Below are positions 57,176 to 60,652 of a stretch of 60,652 bases of DNA, one piece after another (positions within the stretch are counted from its first letter, which is position 1; the number at the start of each line of letters is the position of its first letter). Under the pieces are notes generated by a model. It worked only from the letters and a program-made list of their open reading frames with translations, did no database searches and was not told where the DNA came from. The DNA is from Prochlorococcus sp. AG-436-O11 (GTDB taxonomy: Bacteria; Cyanobacteriota; Cyanobacteriia; PCC-6307; Cyanobiaceae). Position numbers and translations under genes: made by a program. The DNA lies in the NCBI GenBank assembly GCA_003212535.1, contig QCPO01000008.1, positions 1-60,652 of the forward strand. The letters are read 5' to 3'.

Positions 57176-57910
57176 TTGATTATTAATCTTACTTATTACC
57201 ACGTCGCAAATGATGTTCCAGAAATAAATCCTGATGTTGCTGTAGTAATTGATGTTTTAAGAGCTACTACAACAATTTCTTGGGCTTTAAAAAATGGAGC
57301 TGATTCAATACAAGTTTTTGAGGATTTAGATTTGTTAAAAAAATCCGCGATGAAATGGCATACTGATAAGAGACTAATGCTTGGGGAAAGAGGTGGAAAA
57401 AAAATAGATGGCTTTGACTTAGGTAATTCTCCTTTATCCGTAACAAAAGAAATTGTTCTTGGTAAAAGACTTTTTATGAGTACTACAAATGGGACAAAAT
57501 CATTGAAAAAAGTTCAAAATGCAAAACATTTATTTGCCATGGGACTTCCAAATAGAAAGGCAGTTGCTGAAAAAATAATTACATTAAATATTGAAAATCT
57601 TTTAATACTTGGTAGTGGCTGGGAGGGAGCATATTCCCTAGAGGATTCTTTAGCAGCAGGAGCACTGGCCTCATACTTGCAAACAAACTACACTTCTGAA
57701 GTCAACATTGCAAACGATGAATTACAAGCCGCCTTATCACTTTGGTGCTTTTGGGAAAATGATATTTTACAATGCTTAAAGACAGCAACACATGGCAAAA
57801 GATTGACAAGTCTTGGTGATTATGAGGATGATTTTAAGTGTTGTTCTGAACTTGATTGTTTAGATATTGTTCCCGCTCAAGTTGAAAAAGGTGTGATTCG
57901 TGCCTCATAA
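57176..57910 (+). CDS. comB: 2-phosphosulfolactate phosphatase family protein
   Basis: This 244-residue protein belongs to the ComB family, which in methanogens removes phosphate from 2-phosphosulfolactate in coenzyme M synthesis. Family features are VAVVIDVLRATTTISWAL near the N-terminus, LMLGERGGKKIDGFDLGNSP, MSTTNGTKSL and ILGSGWEGAYSLEDSLAAGAL. A TTG start at 57176 is used. The other coenzyme M-type genes are not nearby, so the role in a cyanobacterium (sulfolactate or another phospho-compound) is open. It begins a likely run with the nitrilase, amidase and murI genes. Confidence 0.88.
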   Translation: MIINLTYYHVANDVPEINPDVAVVIDVLRATTTISWALKNGADSIQVFEDLDLLKKSAMKWHTDKRLMLGERGGKKIDGFDLGNSPLSVTKEIVLGKRLFMSTTNGTKSLKKVQNAKHLFAMGLPNRKAVAEKIITLNIENLLILGSGWEGAYSLEDSLAAGALASYLQTNYTSEVNIANDELQAALSLWCFWENDILQCLKTATHGKRLTSLGDYEDDFKCCSELDCLDIVPAQVEKGVIRAS

Positions 57911-57940
57911 TTTACGAATTGGTTCTCTTGGAGTAAAGTC

Positions 57941-58768
57941 TTGACTGATTTTTTAGTAGCTGCACTGCAAATTACAAGTACTTCTAATCTAGAAGCAAAC
58001 TTTGCTGAAGCTGAAGAACAGATTGAATTAGCCGCAAGAAGAGGTGCGGAATTAATTGGGTTGCCTGAGAACTTTGCTTTTTTAGGAGAAGATGATGAAA
58101 AGCTTAAATTAGCTTCTGAATTGTCGATAAAGTGTACTAATTTCCTTAAAACTATGTCTCAGCGATATCAAGTTTTCCTTTTAGGAGGAGGATATCCAGT
58201 CCCTGCAGGTGATGATAGACATACCTTAAATAGATCAGCACTTTTTGGTAAAGATGGACAGGTTTTGGCAAAATATGACAAAATTCACCTGTTTGATGTG
58301 GATTTGCCAGATGGAAACTTATATAAGGAATCATCCACTATCTTATCTGGAAAAGAATATCCCCCCGTTGTAGATGTGCCAGGTTTATGCAAAATAGGGT
58401 TATCTATTTGTTACGATGTTAGATTCCCTGAACTTTATAGATACTTGTCTTCAAATGGTGCTGAACTAATTATGATTCCAGCTGCTTTCACAGCTTTTAC
58501 AGGGAAAGATCACTGGCAAATCTTACTTCAAGCAAGGGCAATTGAAAATACAGCATATGTAGTGGCTCCTGCTCAAACTGGTATTCATTATGGTAGAAGA
58601 CAAAGTCATGGTCATGCAATGGTTATAGACCCATGGGGGACTGTTTTATCTGATGCAGGCAAAACACAGGGTGCTGCAATAGCTCCAGCTGATAAAGAAA
58701 GAGTAAAAAAGATTAGAGAACAGATGCCAAGCCTAAAACATAGAAAAAATACATTGTTTGCAAATTAA
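57941..58768 (+). CDS. Carbon-nitrogen hydrolase (nitrilase superfamily, Nit1/deaminated-glutathione-amidase-like)
   Basis: This 275-residue amidase-type hydrolase has the full catalytic triad: Glu43 in LPENFAF, Lys114 in KYDKIHLFDVD and Cys157 in SICYDVRFPELYR. The Lys motif context and the DVRFPE box match the Nit1/Nit2 branch, whose members remove deaminated glutathione or act as omega-amidases. This would be metabolite repair, fitting a cell that uses glutathione reductase. The start is TTG at 57941. It overlaps the next gene's ATG by one base (TAATG). Confidence 0.9.
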   Translation: MTDFLVAALQITSTSNLEANFAEAEEQIELAARRGAELIGLPENFAFLGEDDEKLKLASELSIKCTNFLKTMSQRYQVFLLGGGYPVPAGDDRHTLNRSALFGKDGQVLAKYDKIHLFDVDLPDGNLYKESSTILSGKEYPPVVDVPGLCKIGLSICYDVRFPELYRYLSSNGAELIMIPAAFTAFTGKDHWQILLQARAIENTAYVVAPAQTGIHYGRRQSHGHAMVIDPWGTVLSDAGKTQGAAIAPADKERVKKIREQMPSLKHRKNTLFAN

Positions 58769-59853
58769 TGTCGAGGTTTTTTAGTAATAAACTTTTTCGT
58801 TACTTATCTGTTCTTTTATTTTTTAATACGGCTATTCCCCCTCTTAAGTCATCTAGTGCTTTGGCAGCATGGGCTTTGAAATCTAATGGATATTTAGAAT
58901 TAAGAACAAAATCAAATACTAATTTAGAAGCATACTTTCAGAAAGCCAGCAATATATATGGTGATAGATTCTGGATAGATTTTCCTGGGGAACTAAAAAC
59001 CCCTAGAAAAATCAAAGGTAACGGTCCAATAAAAGAAATTAGATTAGGTAAACCAATTACAGGAAAAACAAGATTAGTTGTTGAATTTACTGATAAAAAA
59101 AATATTAAACCTTTGAAATGGAGGCTTGTCGGCTTAGATCAGAATAGATGGAGAATTAAATTATTTTCTCCGCAAAATTCATTTAAAACTATTGGTGAAG
59201 GTTTCGTTAATAAAAAAAATATCGTGATTAAAACAAATCAAAAGCCGATTGATTTAAACAAAAGGAATTATGATTATTTTAGATTACCTGATCTTAAGCA
59301 GAAAAATTCTTTTGTTATTATAGATCCAGGACATGGTGGACCTGATCCAGGAGCGATAGGTATTGGCGGGATAAGAGAAACAGATGTGGTACTAGATGTT
59401 TCTAAAATAGTCAAAAAATTGTTATCGGAAAAAGGTGTAAAAGTAAGATTAACTAGAAATAGTGAAATTGATTTAGATTTGTCGCCAAGGGTTTCATATG
59501 CTAATAGAATGGATCCCGACATTTTTGTAAGTATTCACGCAAATGCGTCAAGAGGTAAAAGAAGAGATGTTAATGGCCTAGAAACTTTTTACTATAGAGG
59601 ATGGAGAGGTAGACTCCTTGCTAAAAAAATTCAAAAACAAATTATCGAAGTTTCCCCAGGGAGCCCTGATCGAGGTGTTAAGCAAGGAAGATTTTACGTA
59701 ATTAAAAATACTAGAATGCCTGCAGTCCTTGTAGAAATTGGTTTTTTAACAGGAAGATTAGATGCAAGAAGACTAGAGAAATCTATTCATCGTAAAAGAA
59801 TAGCTTATGCAATTGCAAAAGGCATAATTGAATATCTTCTTAAAGTAGGGTGA
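58768..59853 (+). CDS. N-acetylmuramoyl-L-alanine amidase (AMIN + Amidase_3)
   Basis: This periplasmic zinc amidase cuts the bond between MurNAc and L-alanine during cell division. The 361-residue precursor has a signal or anchor segment (about 1-33), an AMIN-like domain (about 40-155) that targets peptidoglycan, and the catalytic domain with IIDPGHGGPDPGA (zinc His189), IRETDVVLD (Glu204), FVSIHANAS (His257) and LVEIGFLTG (catalytic Glu). It overlaps murI by 4 bases (GTGA), so both are translated together. Confidence 0.93.
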   Translation: MSRFFSNKLFRYLSVLLFFNTAIPPLKSSSALAAWALKSNGYLELRTKSNTNLEAYFQKASNIYGDRFWIDFPGELKTPRKIKGNGPIKEIRLGKPITGKTRLVVEFTDKKNIKPLKWRLVGLDQNRWRIKLFSPQNSFKTIGEGFVNKKNIVIKTNQKPIDLNKRNYDYFRLPDLKQKNSFVIIDPGHGGPDPGAIGIGGIRETDVVLDVSKIVKKLLSEKGVKVRLTRNSEIDLDLSPRVSYANRMDPDIFVSIHANASRGKRRDVNGLETFYYRGWRGRLLAKKIQKQIIEVSPGSPDRGVKQGRFYVIKNTRMPAVLVEIGFLTGRLDARRLEKSIHRKRIAYAIAKGIIEYLLKVG

Positions 59854-60644
59854 CACTAAAAATAGGTATTTTTGACAGTGGTATAGGTGGTTTTACTATC
59901 CTTAATTCTTTACTGAAAACTCGTAAAGATGTTGAAGTTTTATATTTGGCGGATACAAAAAGAATCCCTTATGGAAATAAAAATCACAATGAGATAAGAT
60001 CCATAGCAAAAGAGATTTGTAATTGGTTTGAAGATAAGAATTTGGATGCAATATTGATAGCTTGTAATACTACTAATGCCTGTGCACTAGATATTTTAGA
60101 AAAAAAACTAAAAATTCCATGTTTTGATCTTATAAACTCTGTGTCAGATATAGTTAGTAAAGAAATTATTGGTGTCTTAGCAACACCTACAACAGTAAGA
60201 TCTTCATACTATAAAAGGGCGATAAATCTTAAAAAAGAAAATTTTGATATTTTCCAACAAGAATGTCCTGAGTTAGTATCAGAAATTGAAAAAAACAAAC
60301 TAAATTTAAAGAGGATAAATTTTCTTTCAGATTTTTATTTAAGTCCTCTATTAAAAAAGAATATTCAGGAACTAATACTTGGATGCAGCCATTATCCTTT
60401 GATTTATGACGTTTTAAGATATAAAGTAGACCCAAATATAAATATCATTGATCCATCGGCCGCGTTAATAAAAAAATTTAATGAATTTTTTTTAATTCCA
60501 AAAAATTCCTGCTATGATTGTATTTCTTACAATAACGTGAGATTTTTTGTTACTGCAAAAAATGAAGAATTTTCCCAAAAAGTAAAATATTGGTTGGAAA
60601 TTAATAAAGAAATTACGTTGGTGAACCTCCGAAGCAATGATTGA
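59850..60644 (+). CDS. murI: Glutamate racemase
   Basis: MurI supplies D-glutamate for peptidoglycan. The 264 residues include IGIFDSGIGGFTIL (Asp9), VLYLADTKRIPYGN, the catalytic Cys in IACNTTNACAL and the second Cys in LILGCSHYPLI. The start is GTG at 59850, inside the end of the amidase gene. Eight bases follow the stop before the window ends; nothing further can be annotated. Confidence 0.95.
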   Translation: MTLKIGIFDSGIGGFTILNSLLKTRKDVEVLYLADTKRIPYGNKNHNEIRSIAKEICNWFEDKNLDAILIACNTTNACALDILEKKLKIPCFDLINSVSDIVSKEIIGVLATPTTVRSSYYKRAINLKKENFDIFQQECPELVSEIEKNKLNLKRINFLSDFYLSPLLKKNIQELILGCSHYPLIYDVLRYKVDPNINIIDPSAALIKKFNEFFLIPKNSCYDCISYNNVRFFVTAKNEEFSQKVKYWLEINKEITLVNLRSND

Positions 60645-60652
60645 TTCTTTAA

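Noticed and set aside
60637..60652. ATG at the window's end that could start a next gene
   Set aside because: Only a few codons remain before the window ends; it cannot be judged.
1..60652. CRISPR arrays, insertion sequences, prophage or genomic-island genes
   Set aside because: No repeat-spacer pattern, transposase, integrase or phage gene was seen, and the gene content is core throughout.

Overview
This window is a stretch of core chromosome from a picocyanobacterium, most likely a high-light-adapted Prochlorococcus. The evidence is very AT-rich DNA, extreme gene packing, and cyanobacterial signature genes: plastocyanin, ndhL and ndhD, cyAbrB, a group 2 sigma factor, Ycf51-like, DUF760 and DUF3007 proteins, a TamB/Tic236 homologue, and menD/menB for phylloquinone. 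There are no insertion sequences, prophage genes, CRISPR arrays or rRNA. The only RNA gene seen is an intronless tRNA-Leu(UAA). No gap without a gene exceeds about 270 bases, and that gap holds the tRNA. The exact strain cannot be named from the sequence alone.

Layout. 0-10 kb: an ABC half-transporter, a GNAT acetyltransferase, two small sugar-transferase-like proteins of the rSAM/selenodomain-associated pair, dnaA, a glutathione S-transferase divergent from glutathione reductase, a Ca/Na exchanger, and pyrC. 10-19 kb: tRNA-Leu, ndhL-DUF3007-trpA, cyAbrB, a YciI-like protein, an HTH/YkvA pair, a sigma factor, hisIE, a PTPS/QueD-like protein, clpB, and petE with a recognisable promoter and terminator. 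19-26 kb: an epimerase and hemE, glgB, a CocE-type hydrolase and three small proteins, all on the minus strand. 26-42 kb: tamB, proA, folB, a lipase broken by a frameshift, a frameshifted oligopeptidase A, ndhD, and a tight thrB-glk-thrS-trpS-(Arg/Gly-rich protein) run. 42-47 kb: a DUF697 protein with a decayed GTPase-like domain, then a manganese ABC transporter mntC-mntA-mntB overlapped by a DUF4336 gene. 47-60.6 kb: DUF760, lepB, menD-menB-glgA-murF, glmU, an mnmD-like methyltransferase, aroA, then comB-nitrilase-amidase-murI.

The genes mostly serve central functions: amino-acid, nucleotide, haem and quinone synthesis, glycogen (glgA and glgB), peptidoglycan (murF, glmU, murI, amidase), photosynthetic electron flow (petE, ndhD, ndhL), and redox and metal handling (gor, GST, mntCAB).

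I found no clearly new multi-gene system. The most unusual signal is a pair of convergent neighbouring genes, a lipase (+) and oligopeptidase A (-). Each is put out of frame by a run of exactly eight G in its coding strand, and in each a seven-G run would restore a full-length family protein. A third eight-G run in ndhD, 2.4 kb further on, is in frame. This could be a slippage-based ON/OFF switch, transcriptional slippage, real decay, or sequencing error. Other points worth a look are the DUF4336 gene overlapping the Mn transporter, the pseudo-GTPase/DUF697 protein, the Arg/Gly-rich protein coupled to trpS, the orphan rSAM-associated transferase pair, and helically phased repeats upstream of the sigma gene.
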